Positions 43,873 to 54,729 of a stretch of DNA of 64,000 bases are shown here, in pieces. This stretch comes from Siderastrea siderea. Its lineage: Eukaryota > Cnidaria > Anthozoa > Scleractinia > Rhizangiidae. A program made the translations under genes and the position numbers. Positions within the stretch are counted from its first letter, which is position 1, and every line of letters starts with the position of its first letter. Location: assembly GCA_964030785.1 (NCBI GenBank), contig OZ034968.1, forward strand, positions 43,524,186 to 43,588,185. Reading direction: 5' to 3'. Below the pieces are notes generated by a model. That model was not told where the DNA came from. It saw only the letters and a program-made list of their open reading frames with translations, and searched no databases.

Positions 43873-44170
43873 TTTCTTGATGAAAAGTGCGTTTTATACC
43901 TGCTATTCATGTACGAACCAACAAGCTTGCCGTTTGAAACTGCAGAACAAAATGGACTCGTAAAACAGGAAATGTCACTACGAAAATAGACTTTAAACGC
44001 ACCGAAAAGCTCCTTGAGAAGCCGACAAAGTGTGCCGCTGCTTTGCCGCCAATAAATGTAGCTTTCTGATTGGTTCTTTTTTGCTAAACGGAACGTGATT
44101 GGCTTACGAGTTATTTCCAACCAAGGATCTTCTCAGACTAGTTTGCCTGGCATGTCAAACCAAAAACAAA
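43873..44170. promoter_or_regulatory. Candidate bidirectional promoter with three CCAAT boxes
   Basis: The spacer between the two start codons contains CCAAT at 44049-44053 and ATTGG at 44069-44073 (CTGATTGGTT) and 44098-44102 (GTGATTGGCT). Multiple CCAAT/NF-Y sites without a TATA box are typical of bidirectional promoters in animals. The activity is inferred. Confidence 0.45.
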
Positions 44171-44444
44171 ATGCCTTCAAGGCAATCTCGCTTGACAAAA
44201 CAAAATAGGCTTTTTTGTGGCCATTGTGGATAATACTTATCTGGGATAGCTTTCTGGAAGCATCGTAGGCTTTATTGTGACGTGCACAGTGAACGTTGGA
44301 CAACTAAAGATGACTTAGACCATTTTGAGCACGAAGCAAAGAGATCAAAGCCTGATCCAGAGTTTCGCGACAAGGCAAACACCAATGAATGGCCATCTGA
44401 TTCTTCTGGTGATGAGGATCTCGAGGAGTTTATATCAAATCAAG
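44171..44444 (+). pseudogene. Plavaka transposase exon 1 (zinc-knuckle N-terminus)
   Basis: ATG at 44171 starts MPSRQSRLTKQNRLFCGHCG, then TAA at 44231-44233, then in the same frame YLSGIAFWKHRRLYCD and an acidic region (DSSGDEDLEEFISNQ) up to donor CAAG|GTATGT. The C-x-x-C followed by H and C is a zinc-finger-like N-terminus of the sort I recall from this transposase group. The stop codon in the first finger kills the frame. The split Gly codon joins to exon 2 at 47078. Confidence 0.6.
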
Positions 44445-44556
44445 GTATGTACCAGTTAATTACAGTAGCCTGTTGTCTTGTCCTGGCGTTGTGCGGGCGT
44501 TTACATCAGGGCCGTTTCGTTTTCAAGACCACCTTGGTCTACCATTCGTAATGTTT

Positions 44557-44647
44557 AATAAACTTGCAGTTCGTGCTTTATCAAGTTTAAAACACCAGGC
44601 AAAGCCGAGTGTTTTAGACTTGATAAAGCACGAACTGCAAGTTTATT
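44557..44647. repeat. Hairpin with 39-bp arms inside Plavaka intron 1
   Basis: AATAAACTTGCAGTTCGTGC and onward to 44595 pairs almost perfectly with 44609-44647 (one mismatch or so), with a 13-nt loop. It is an isolated foldback or MITE-like unit within the intron. Confidence 0.85.
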
Positions 44648-45211
44648 GAACAGCTTCAAAAACCTCTGATGTAGATCTTTTTATTAGTGAAGTTATTGGT
44701 TTTTTATTATTATTATTATTATTATTTAATTCTTGCACTGATATTTAGATTTTGGGTATTTTGGCCATGAAAATTGGACATAAAATTTAGCCGTGTCTTT
44801 ATCAGATATAAAGACTCATTAAACATTAATTTCCTTTGTATTTTCTTAATGAATTATTAATGAGTTTTTGAATTAAATTTAAATGCACGTGTTGGTGTTC
44901 TTTATAAAACGAGGCATAAAACAATAGATGCTTTCTTATTTTATTCAATGGCATGTAAATAAGTAGCTGCGTTATTTTTAAGGCCACAGTTAGCATTTGT
45001 CTCGACATCCTCTAAACACATGTTGAGTCATGTTGTGAGATGTTGAGACAATTCTGTCTCAACATTTTGAGAACAAAAGAAATGTTTTCTAGAACTTATA
45101 AAGTAATGGTGAGATGTCGAGACAAACAAATTCTTGTCAACGTGTCAAACAGACTCAACACCAGCTCTCAGGATGATGTTGGAGCTGTTTTACTGCAGCC
45201 TAAGCAACCCC

Positions 45212-45260
45212 ATTCCCAGGATCTCTCTCTGCCTGGGTGGGGAGAGAGAGATCCCGGGAA
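45212..45260. repeat. Short hairpin, GGATCTCTCTC type
   Basis: ATTCCCAGGATCTCTCTCT pairs with GAGAGAGAGATCCCGGGAA around a loop of about ten bases. It lies in the same large intron. Confidence 0.65.
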
Positions 45261-46229
45261 CGAGGTTGCAGCCTACAGTGTGTAAGTCTCCTGCACATCC
45301 ATTCTTTGGCTCCTCCTACAATATCTGTGTAGGAGGTTAGCAAATAAGTGGCCCAGTATTCTATAATCTACCGTCTTTAAAGTTTGAGTTTCTATATATG
45401 AGATGAATCCTCAGGTACAGCTGTACTAAATGCACGTAGAAGTACACCAGTTTGACAGAGGGGTGAAACAAATCGTAATTCTGAAACTAAATAAAAATCA
45501 ATAGGAATTGATCGATATCCAGCAATCCGCAAATTAAAATAAAAAGTCATATAAATCAATCACATGCTTTCTTGTTATCATCGATTTCTGTTTGCTTACT
45601 ATCAACTACTTTGCCCTTACAGTGCCTCTCTACATCCAAGTGTTTAAATGGGTACCAGCTTAACAAAATGTTGGGGGAATAACCCTAGCATCCGATCAAG
45701 GGGGAGTAGAAATACTTCTAGTCAGCCTTATGCCACTGAAACTGTGATTAGCTTTGGCCATTTGCTAAAATTAAAACTTCGCCTTAGGCATGAACATGTA
45801 AATAATTAATTCTGCAATGTAGAATAGCAAGGCTTTGGAATTTTTGATATTTTAACACTTTTGAATACATTGGTCGGCTTCATCTTAGCTGAAAATAAAT
45901 TCAAAACAAAGTTTCTTTCAAGTTTTTTTCACTTTTACATATTGAGTCCAGAATTTTGTTTTTTTGGGCAAACAGATTTTACTTGCACATGGTGGTATCT
46001 GATTTCTATCTTTCACAAGACTTGCTTCATCATTGTTTATTTATCTGCTTTGTTTTAAGTTGTATCTACACTGTAATGCTTCAAATAAACGAATGTTCAA
46101 GTATTGTCCTATTGGTGAACAAACGAGTACTGTTTCAAAATACTGACACGGCAGTTGTTGCAAACTTAAACATGAATTAAGTCTGGCGAAATTTTACTTG
46201 TCATACCGTAGTTCGATTAACCGCCCTGG

Positions 46230-46640
46230 CCGCTTACCGTATCAAATTTTTGGACCTAGAGAGTGGGCACTCATTGAAGGTGGGCGCTTATTCAAGGCTG
46301 GGCACTTAGTAAATTTTCCCCATTTTCAGTATTATTATTAGTCGTAGTAGTAAATACGTTAGTATGTTTATTTTGCAACAAAACAATAAAAAATAACAAA
46401 CCCTGAAGGTGTACAAGAGCAGATTTTTAACTGTTCATTGAAAGTTTCTTTAAAATACTAAGAAAACTCATTGTCACCCTCTGCTGCTGCCTCCTAGATG
46501 TCTGACAGTGTAACGTCGGCAAATGGGGGAGGGAATGTGGGCACTTATTTGAGGCTGGGCGCTTATTAACTTTTCCTACCTTCAGGGTGGGTGCTTATTC
46601 GAGGTGGGCACTTATTCAAGGTTGGGCACTTTATCAAGTA
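46230..46640. repeat. Interspersed short motif array (GGGCGCTTATTCAAGG)
   Basis: At least seven variants of GTGGGCACTTATTCAAGG occur between about 46260 and 46640, in two clusters separated by AT-rich sequence. It is in the Plavaka intron. I see no coding content. Confidence 0.65.
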
Positions 46641-47077
46641 AATACGGTATCTCCTGTTTAGTTTGATTTCACTATATCTTAAACTTGTGATGCTTTCCAT
46701 TCGATTTTTTTCTCGATTTAACGATGCAAACGAATGCTTAGAAGCCTCGCCTTGAGATATAGAGAGGAGTCTGGGCATCACAATACAAACATAGCAGAAA
46801 TTTACTTTCGGTTTGGCTCTCGGAAGAAACCATGTTTTCAAGATGTTGGGAAACCGCTCCCCACAACAGGATAAAAACTTAATGCAGAACAGGATTTTAT
46901 AATCTTATGGATACATTTGCTGTGAAGGTGATAAAATTGCCTCATGAGTAGGTCTTGGTATTTTCTTGTCATTAAAAGCGGAAAGACGTCTTACGTTTAG
47001 TTAATATTTTCAAGCATTTATCAACATTGGAGGTTTTCTTTAACAAATCTCATGCATAATATTGTTTGCTTTGGCAG

Positions 47078-47175
47078 GTCATACCCAAGTAAGTGACTGT
47101 GAGGATATTTTGGGTGATGATGCAGAGTTTCTAAGTGCAGTGAGTGGTGATATGGAGGGGTGCAGATTTGATGAG
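47078..47175 (+). CDS. Plavaka transposase exon 2 (acidic)
   Basis: The acceptor is tttggcag and the donor is GAG|GTAGGT. It encodes GHTQVSDCEDILGDDAEFLS and AVSGDMEGCRFDE, an acidic spacer. It joins exon 1 through a split Gly codon and exon 3 in phase 0. Confidence 0.55.
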
Positions 47176-47603
47176 GTAGGTTCTACAGCTTTAGTTTAGC
47201 TGTTATTTTGTAGGTATAGATTACACTTAAGAACTGGTTTGTGCTTAGTATGTGTCTATCAAGTACACAACTGTAACGGATGTGCACGGAAAGTTTGGAA
47301 AGCGTGAGAGAAGTGTAAGTTAGAGTTTTTGAGGTGATGGTCAAGGACAGCTGTTGCTTCTAGAGTGCTTTCCAAACCCCTCAGGTGTGTTAATTTCTCT
47401 ATATAAATGTACACTGCATACACAGCTTACATGTAAGTCATGAACCAATTCTTTTATTGTTACTGCTATGCATAAAATAATTTGATTGATTGAATAAACT
47501 ACTTCTTACAAAAACAAGAAAAATGTGTCATTCACTTCAATCTACATGTATCTAGTTTCACCGCAACATGCATTAATGTACTTTTGTTGTTTTCACTTTA
47601 AAG

Positions 47604-48760
47604 GCCTTGTTTTCTGACACTGATAGCTCTGAAAGCAAAAGGGACTTTGATGGCAGCGATACGTGTAGAGGTTGTAGTGATGAGGAAGATCCTGAAGATT
47701 GGCATGGAGAGGTGGATGGTCTTCTTCAAGATGTGGCTAGTGATGAACCTCTCCCAGAACCAACACAGCACCAATCATCGATACAGGCACTGACAACACT
47801 ACTTCAGTGGTTTATTTATATTTTGCTTTTTTGGCAAGCTACTTGCAAGATTAGTGACAATGGCCTTGAGTGGTTGTTGCTTTTTATGTTTCAGTTTTTG
47901 CATGTTGTGGGAATCACATGTAATAGTGACTACCTGTGTGAAATGGCCCTCATGCTTCCAAGTTCCTTGTATCTCCTTCGAAGATTTGTAAACTTAGAAC
48001 GTGATAACTTTGTCAAGTTTGCAGTATGCCCAAAATGTTCTGCACTTTACCAGCTGGAGAGTTGCACAAGGCGAGTTGGGGCCCAGATTGTTTCGAACAT
48101 TTGTACCAGCAAACCTTTCAAGAAAGGTTGTAATGGGGAATGTGGGGCAGCACTGGCAAAAAAAGTGATCTTGGGCAGTGGTAAAGTGTGTTTTTATCCA
48201 CACAAACTTTACTGTTTTAACAGTGTTACTGCTCACGTTGAAGGTCTACTTAAAAGACCAGGAGTTCCAGAAATGTGTGAGCAGTGGCGTGAACGTCAAG
48301 TAGGTGACAACATTGTGGCAGATGTTTATGATGGCAAAATCTGGAAAGATTTTCTCCAGTACAAAGGAAAAGATTTCCTAAATGCCCCCAGAAATCTTGC
48401 ATTTGCAATTAACGTTGACTGGTTCCAACCATTTAAAAGAAGAAATGATCGATCTGTTGGAGTCATCTACTTAGTTCTTCTCGATCTACCAAGAGAAGAG
48501 AGGTTCAAATGGGAGAACATTATAGCGGCTGGCATTGTACCAGAAATGAAGAAAGAACCCTAATCATTGAACACATTCTTGGAACCAATTGTGGATGAAC
48601 TGAAGGCGTTATGGAAAGGTGTTAAACTAACAACAAGCCAAAGTGGGATACCACTTGCCTCAGCTGATCTGCCTGCTGATTTGTCCGGGACGTCAAATTC
48701 CCAACTGAATTTCGAGATAATTTTATGCCTTTTTTTTCTCAAGAGAGGAATGATCTATAT
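47604..48760 (+). pseudogene. Plavaka transposase exon 3 (Cys-rich and TNP2-like core)
   Basis: It follows the acceptor ctttaaag. After an acidic stretch (ALFSDTDSSESKRD), a hydrophobic segment and LMLPSSLYLLRRFVNLE come FAVCPKCSALYQLESC, Cys-rich GCNGECG, PHKLYCFNSVTAHVEGLLKR, then ADVYDGKIWKDF and AFAINVDWFQPFKRRNDRSV, the motif around the first catalytic Asp, and VIYLVLLDLPREERFKWENI. These are signatures of Plavaka/TNP2 transposases of the CMC group. TAA at 48561-48563 interrupts it, but the frame resumes as SLNTFLEPIVDELKALWKGV until about 48680, where the similarity stops abruptly. Confidence 0.75.
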
Positions 48761-48869
48761 GAAAGCTTAATTGTGAAAAATGCGACGCATTAATTTAACA
48801 GTGCCTGTTGTTTAACTTTAGGGGAGTTTCAGTAGAGTGATCTTACACTGGTTGGTCTTCCAAATTCAT

Positions 48870-49381
48870 TCAAGCACTTTGCATTGGATGCAGATGAGCT
48901 GAAGGTACTTTTTGAATGCTATAGAACATTGTATCCTGAAGAAGAAATTGTACTCTCCTCATGTGTTGTCCGCAACTTTTCAAATGTCATGCTTGGAACT
49001 GAAAAGTTTGGATCTAAGATGGACTGTCGTAACTTGAGATCAGCTCGTGTAATGGCCTCTTGGACTGCCGATGATGGCTCAATTGACACCAATGCACCCA
49101 GAAGACCAGGAATAATTAATTTCTATCTTGTACACAGTGTAAAGATTAGTGGCAAACTTTTTCAGCATGCATTTGCTGTAGTGTGGTGGTTCAAGACTGA
49201 TCATGACCGAGGACATTTTGGCAAACCAGCTCAAGTTTTGAAGCGCTATGTTTATGAACCTTCTGGACCAGCTGTTTTTATGCCTGTGCAACAAATAGCG
49301 CAGAGATTTGGATGCTGTTCAGTGAAGCTTAATGGGGTGGACAAGTTAGTGGTCAGCCCCATTCCAAGGTTGTTTCATTAG
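48870..49381 (+). pseudogene. Plavaka transposase C-terminal domain
   Basis: The frame beginning near 48884 reads ELKVLFECYRTLYPEEE, then SARVMASWTADDG, FYLVHSVKISGKLFQHAFAV, TDHDRGHFGKPAQVLKRYVY and EPSGPAVFMPVQQIAQR, ending LVVSPIPRLFH. It matches my memory of the C-terminal region of cnidarian Plavaka transposases. The central portion between the exon 3 core and this domain, which should carry the remaining catalytic residues, is absent, so an internal deletion of probably more than 1 kb fused the flanks around 48680-48870. Confidence 0.65.
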
Positions 49382-49879
49382 CTGCAAGAGTAGACATGGT
49401 TTCACTAAGCCCTTGAACTGCATCCTTTTAAGGCCCTGGTCCACTGGCCTAATGTTCTTTTGATGTGACAATGTTACACTAGCTTGGCGTTGGTTTCTCA
49501 AAAGTATGGAAAACATTTTTGTGCGCAAAAAAAATTGCTCGACAGAATATTGTTAGCATACCGGTAGCATGAATTTTTATTGCACTTGAATGCTAAGTAC
49601 ATTAATTGGGTCAGTTTGCAATGAAAAAAAAACACTGCTTCCCCAGGAGATACATCATAAACTGATTCAAAACTTAATAATTTTAATTACATGTGTATTA
49701 AATACATGTAGTTAGCTATTGATAATTAATTTTAATTATTCAAATTTTTAGACCAAAAATGTTTTCATGCGTTTTGAGAAATGCACGCCAGAGCCAGTTG
49801 TTAAAAGCCAGATTTAGTTGAATTACATTGTAGCATTGATTTTCAATTTAGATGATTCATACTCCTGTCTAGCTCTTCT
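49382..49879. other. Presumed 3' flank of the Plavaka-type element
   Basis: AT-rich sequence without a supported gene. I looked for a terminal inverted repeat and did not find a convincing one. Confidence 0.35.
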
Positions 49880-50775
49880 TTAGCATAACTCAGTGGCTGA
49901 CTGTTGGCAAAATTGCAATCTGATTGGCTACCCAGGTGTCATCTAAACTGTATCAGTTGATAGACAGCCCTCAGAGCATATGCAAGGTTTTGCATGCAAT
50001 ATGGTTGCACAGTATTCGACGAATCAGTTTTATCAATATTTTTTTGTTTTTAAATAGATAAGCCACTGGGTTAGTTAATAAAATAGACTGCTCACACTTG
50101 GTTTCTGTCAACTCTGATAGTTGACTCAGCGCTTTGCCCCTCAGCAGCCAACAGCGACCTCCAAACATCGCAATCTGATTGGCTATGCAGGGGTGGTCTA
50201 ATTTTTGTTAGCATAACCCACTGACCCCCTATTAGGTAATCGCACAATCTGATTGGCTATACAGGTGCTGTCTATTTTTTGATAGATGGCTCTGGGAAAG
50301 CACGCTCAGTTTTTCGCCTAATTTTATCAGTCAAAACCTTCAAAAATAAATCAATTACCGATATAGCGATAGTATGTGTTTATTAGTCAGTGGGTCATGC
50401 TACAACAAGTAAACCACTGGCTGTCAGTTTCTATCGACTTTGATTTCGCCACTCGCCAACTATTTAACAATTAGACAGCGAGCTCGAGGTTCCTATCGCC
50501 TGATAGTTGGCGAGGGACGAAGCCCTGAGCCAACTATCAAAGTCGATAGAAACCAAGAGCGAGCCGTCTAATTGTTTTAGCATAACCCAGTGGCTGATCT
50601 AGTAAACAAAGAATATCACTAGAATTGATTTATAGCAATTTTGATTTATAAAATTCAGCGAAAAACTAAGCGTGCGCTCCGAGAGCCATCTATCGATCAA
50701 TAGACAGCACCTGTGTAGCCAATCAGATTGCGCGTTTTGCCAATAGACGGCAGCTGGGCTATGCTAACAGCCGAT
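49880..50775. repeat. Foldback element with repeated CCAAT-type modules
   Basis: The left arm, about 50203-50335 (CACAATCTGATTGGCTATAC, GATAGATGGCTCTGGGA, CTCAGTTTTTCGC), is the inverted match of about 50645-50770. An inner inverted pair (TTTCTATCGACTTTGAT at about 50428 and ATCAAAGTCGATAGAAA at about 50537) makes a nested hairpin. Diverged extra copies of the GCAATCTGATTGGCTA module lie near 49915 and 50170, each near an AGCATAAC(C/T)CA word. Confidence 0.75.
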
Positions 50776-51004
50776 AGAAACCTTAAGTTCACCGTCTAAT
50801 TGCTAATTTTAATTCAAGACCAAAAGCCATTATTTTAAAGAACAGGGATGGTTGTAGAACACTGTTTTACCATTGCGTGTGGCATTTTAGTAGATTTTGG
50901 TGTCAGAGCTGGAAGTGAAAAAAAACGAAAAAAGATAGCACTAGCGCTCGCCTCACAAATCGATCGCGTCTACTTGCTGGTCGATTTACGATGAAATGGA
51001 ACGC

Positions 51005-51340
51005 ACTCGATAAAATTGGCTTTACGAAAGCTTTACGTAAATGCATGTAATACGTGCCCTTACGCAAACTATACGTGCAGCGTAAAAACAGCGTAAATAT
51101 GATACAACATCTTTACGCAGGCTTTACAACAGCTTTCCGTTTGGTTTAGTAAAAGGCAACTTTACGCAAACTTTACTCCCCAGGGTAAACAAGCGTAAAT
51201 CAGTTAAGTAAGTTTTAAGCTAGCTTTACACCAACTTTATGCCCGATAGCGTAAATCTATCTTTATACACCAATGTAAAGTTTGTTATGCTCCTTTACGC
51301 GGATTTACGCAACTTTAATTTTCCGTAAATGTCTCATTTC
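51005..51340. repeat. Cluster of TTTACGC / GCGTAAA motifs
   Basis: Within about 335 bp there are more than fifteen TTTACG-type hexamers or their complements, in both orientations and irregularly spaced, with looser forms such as CTTTACACC. The flanks have few. There is no reading frame. Confidence 0.6.
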
Positions 51341-51344
51341 ATGC

Positions 51345-51720
51345 TGTGATAGATTAGGCCTTCATGTGTGTATGCAGTAATTATCATTGTAAATCAGGTT
51401 TGATCCTTCAGGGATTGACCCCTTATAAATTGCATTGTATGATAGGGAATGGTAGTTTTACCAGGTTGGCTGTCAAAAGAAGGACAAGAAACGGAATACT
51501 GATCTGAAAGTAGACATTTTCGGCCTAAAAGAACTACAATTGCACGTAGAGGTTGTGAATACATGAGAGAAACCGTAATTTAAATGTTTGAACAATCGTT
51601 CTAATTATCTACGTTTCCTGACACTTTGACTAGAATTAAACTGAATCTATCAGAGATGTGCTGAAACTTGGACTAATAGTAAATTACACTACATAGATTA
51701 AGCCTTCATGTGTGTATGTA

Positions 51721-51722
<2 letters not shown>
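51345..51722. repeat. Direct repeat pair about 345 bp apart
   Basis: GATTAGGCCTTCATGTGTGT at about 51352 and GATTAAGCCTTCATGTGTGT at about 51696 start matching stretches. The first lies at the end of the TTTACGC cluster and the second just before the trinucleotide run. A word block at about 51640-51690 also resembles 33718-33785. Confidence 0.5.

Positions 51723-51754
<32 letters not shown>
51722..51754 (+). repeat. (TAA)n microsatellite
   Basis: About eleven TAA/AAT units are followed by a CTTTACTTCTATAACAC block and AGCGCTTTACAAA, a sequence often found at 3' ends of retroelements. I cannot assign a family. Confidence 0.75.
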
Positions 51755-51755
<1 letters not shown>

Positions 51756-52299
51756 CTTTACTTCTATAACACTATTCCCTGTAGCTCAATAGCGCTTTAC
51801 AAAAAAAAAATTAGTAACTTGTCGTTTGAACGTTGTTCAAACTATTTTTATGGCTAGAAAACAAAGAGAAAGCTCGCATCTACATCTCTGTACCTTACTG
51901 GTAATATACCCAGAAGCTGAGGAATTTTAACAGGAAAGCCCTTTGGTCTTCTTCGGAGAGAACGAAATTCTTTTTGGTATTTCAGTAAGTCCTCTCCGTC
52001 TAAAACTTCCTTAAACATTCTTTATGGCAGCAACAGTGTTGCTTACTGACGTGCGCCCTTTCCACAAAGAAAAGAATAATCTGTCTTAAAGTCAGCTATA
52101 ACGTGTACACGGGTTGTGCTTACAAAAGGAGAAATCAAAGTGTTCTTGTGCTTTCCACATTCAAGGTATTAGGAGTCTGTAAATCAGACCAGTATTTATG
52201 CCTTTTCCACTAAAGTATTGAAAACATTTCCTTTCTTTGCAGGGGAGAGATAATGAGTTCCAAAAAATATAAATATATATTTTCCATTTTCCTCTTGAA

Positions 52300-52470
52300 T
52301 CTCAGGAGAATTAATTAAAGTAAATCCAACAATTGGGCACATACGTCTACTTTACTTAGCTTGTTTTTTGCTGTTTCGCTTTCTGTTCTTTTCCTGATGC
52401 CGCCCAGAAGCTTTGGGGATATTTCTAAAATAGAGCCTTGCTCCACTGGAGTTTCCCTTAAAGGTGATAC
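52300..52470 (-). pseudogene. Possible terminal exon of the split transposase-like gene
   Basis: After an acceptor-like gtttttag (52471-52478), the minus strand reads VSPLRETPVEQGSILEISPK, LLGGIRKRTESETAKNKLSK and VDVCAQLLDLL with a stop. The motif of a helix starting I-P/S-x-x-L-L-x-G-I resembles the region before the C-terminal zinc knuckle in the gene family whose other exons lie at 56.5-59.0 kb, on the other side of the LINE. Assignment is tentative. Confidence 0.3.
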
Positions 52471-52564
52471 CTAAAAACAATGAAAACATCCCTGGTTATA
52501 ATTAAGGGCATAGAGGACACCAGAGGGGACCGAAGACTCCAGAGAGCCCGTCAAAGTTTATCCG

Positions 52565-54715
52565 ATGGCTACCGAACATGGTCGGGCACTTTCATTGATT
52601 CGAAGAACTCATAAATGGATACCAGAAATAGTTAACATATGGAAAAAACAATGGAAGGGCGATACCTTTTTCTCGCATGGTAGTTGTCACAGTAAAGGTA
52701 CAATGATTCTCGTGAAGGAACATTTAGATTTCAAACTAATTTCGTCAAAGCTTGATCCATCAGGCCGTTACATTTTTTTGGAAGTTGAGATCCAAGATTC
52801 ACCTTTCGTTCTTCTGAATATTTATGCTCCTAATAAATCTGCGGAACAATGTGTTTTTTTTAGCAAATTATCGGAAGAACTTAAAGATTTTGTCACAGAT
52901 GAAGACAAGTCCGTTGTCATTGGAGGGGATTTTAATGTCATTTTTGATCCAGACCTAGGTGGGCGAGGGGGAAATAAAAAGAGAAAGGATTCTGTGCGAT
53001 ATGTGGAAGATATGATTATCGAACATGATCTAGTAGATATATGGCGTATCCGTAATCCCACTGACACGCGATTCACTTGGCGTCAAAAATCGCCGCTAAT
53101 ACAAAGACGCTTAGATTACTGGCTAATCAGCAACGACTTACAAGAGGATGTTGAGTCAGTAGAAATAATAACCGCAATTAAATCGGATCACTCCGCCATT
53201 GCACTGTCAATTAACGGCCTTGATGAAAACGAACGGGGACCAAGTTTTTGGAAATTTAACTCTACTCTTATAAATGACCAAGAGTACTGTAACCTTCTCC
53301 GCTCGGAATATAAAAACTGGTTAGAAGAATTTAAAGAAGTTAATGATAAAAGAGTCCTATGGGACCTAATTAAATACAAAATACGACAGCGAACAATCAT
53401 CTATAGTAAAGCCAAGGCTCGTAAAAAAAGAGAAAAAGTAAAGCATCTAGAAGAAAGTCTAAGAGACTGCACTACTAAATGCGATAACAACCCTTCTAAA
53501 GAAAACTTAGATGAGCTGGAATGCCTACAAGCAGAATACGACCAGTTGTACGACTACATCACACAAGGAGCTATTATTCGCTCTTGTGCAACCTGGTACG
53601 AGCTGGGTGAAAAAAACAACAAATATTTCTTGAATTTAGAAAAGTCAAACAAGAAGAAGAGCAGTGTCCGTAAAATATTTACCAGGGATGGAAAACTAAC
53701 AAACAACCCCAAAAAGATTATGGATGAGCTGGAATCATTTTATGCTGACCTTTACGATGGTAGCAGTTACCCATCAGATTCAGCCACCTCCATGTTTTTA
53801 GATAACTCTACGGGATTTCCAGCATTAGCTGATGACTCGAGGAAAAGTTGTGAAGGGAAATTCGGATACAGTGAATGTTTCAGTGTGTTGGGAACCTTTC
53901 CTAAAAATAAAACTCCCGGAAATGACAGTTTGACAATTGAATTCTACCTGGCATTCTGGCCCTTGTTCGGAAGGCTATTAGTAGACAGTCTGAACTACGC
54001 CTTTGAGTTTGGAGAGCTTTCGAATTCACAGAAACAAGCCATAATAACCTTAATAGAAAAGAAAGACAAGGATAAAAGGATGATTAGAAACTGGCGCCCC
54101 ATATCCTTGATTAATGTTGATGCGAAGATAGCTTCTAAAACGCTGGCAAAACGTTTGGAAAAGGTTTTACCCGAAATAATACACTCTAACCAAAACGCGT
54201 TTGTTAAAGGAAGATCTATTTTTGACGCAATCAGAACAATTGATGATTTGATGGAGTATACTAAAGAGAAGGATCTACCCGGAATTTTAGTAGCTATTGA
54301 TTTTGAAAAGGCTTTTGACACGCTTAATCTCAATTTTTTAATAAGAACACTACACAAGTTTAATTTTGGCCCTTCTTTTATTCAGTGGATTCGAACATTG
54401 TACAAAAACGTAAAAAGTTGTGTAATGAACAATGGTTTTACAACAGGCCCCTTCACGTTAAGCAGAGGAGTCCGCCAAGGCGATCCACTTTCACCGTATC
54501 TCTTCATCATTGCGTTAGAAACTCTAACGATCAAGATTAGAAACGACGATTCAATCAAAGGATTTAAAATAGGAGGAGAAACTACTAAACTTTCTTTATT
54601 TGCAGATGATATGACCTGTTTTGTACGAGACAAGGAATCTTATGCTTCCCTCTTTGTTATTCTGGAATCCTTTGGATCATGCTCTGGTTTGCGTGTGAAT
54701 CACACACGAGAATGA
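52565..54715 (+). pseudogene. LINE ORF2: APE endonuclease and reverse transcriptase
   Basis: A 716-codon open frame. The endonuclease part has WKGDTFFSHGSCHSKG (about 36-51), VVIGGDFNVIF (about 118-128), RRLDYWLIS and KSDHSAIAL (SDH near 205), the metal- and substrate-binding motifs of APE-type nucleases. The first 40 or so residues do not look like an APE start, so the real N-terminus is lost. The RT part has NWRPISLINVDAKIASK, motif A AIDFEKAFDT (near 577), motif B GVRQGDPLSPYLF and motif C LSLFADDM (near 678). It would nick target DNA and copy its RNA in place. A frameshift ends the frame after GLRVNHTRE. Confidence 0.9.
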
Positions 54716-54729
54716 TTTTAATAACCATA

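Larger units (their letters stand above)
41604..49381 (+). mobile_element. Plavaka-type DNA transposon with two divergent genes, ends not found
   Basis: A plus-strand transposase gene (exons from 44171 to 49381) and a small minus-strand spliced gene (43872 down to 41604) diverge from a 298-bp spacer. The transposase has hallmarks of the Plavaka/TNP2 group. No TIR pair was found by eye, so the coordinates give the coding limits only. The catalytic middle of the transposase is deleted, so the copy is non-autonomous. Confidence 0.65.

Noticed and set aside
50400..50560. tRNA-like or riboswitch-like folding of the inner hairpin
   Set aside because: The fold is explained by simple inverted repetition and lacks box A and box B or any known RNA core.
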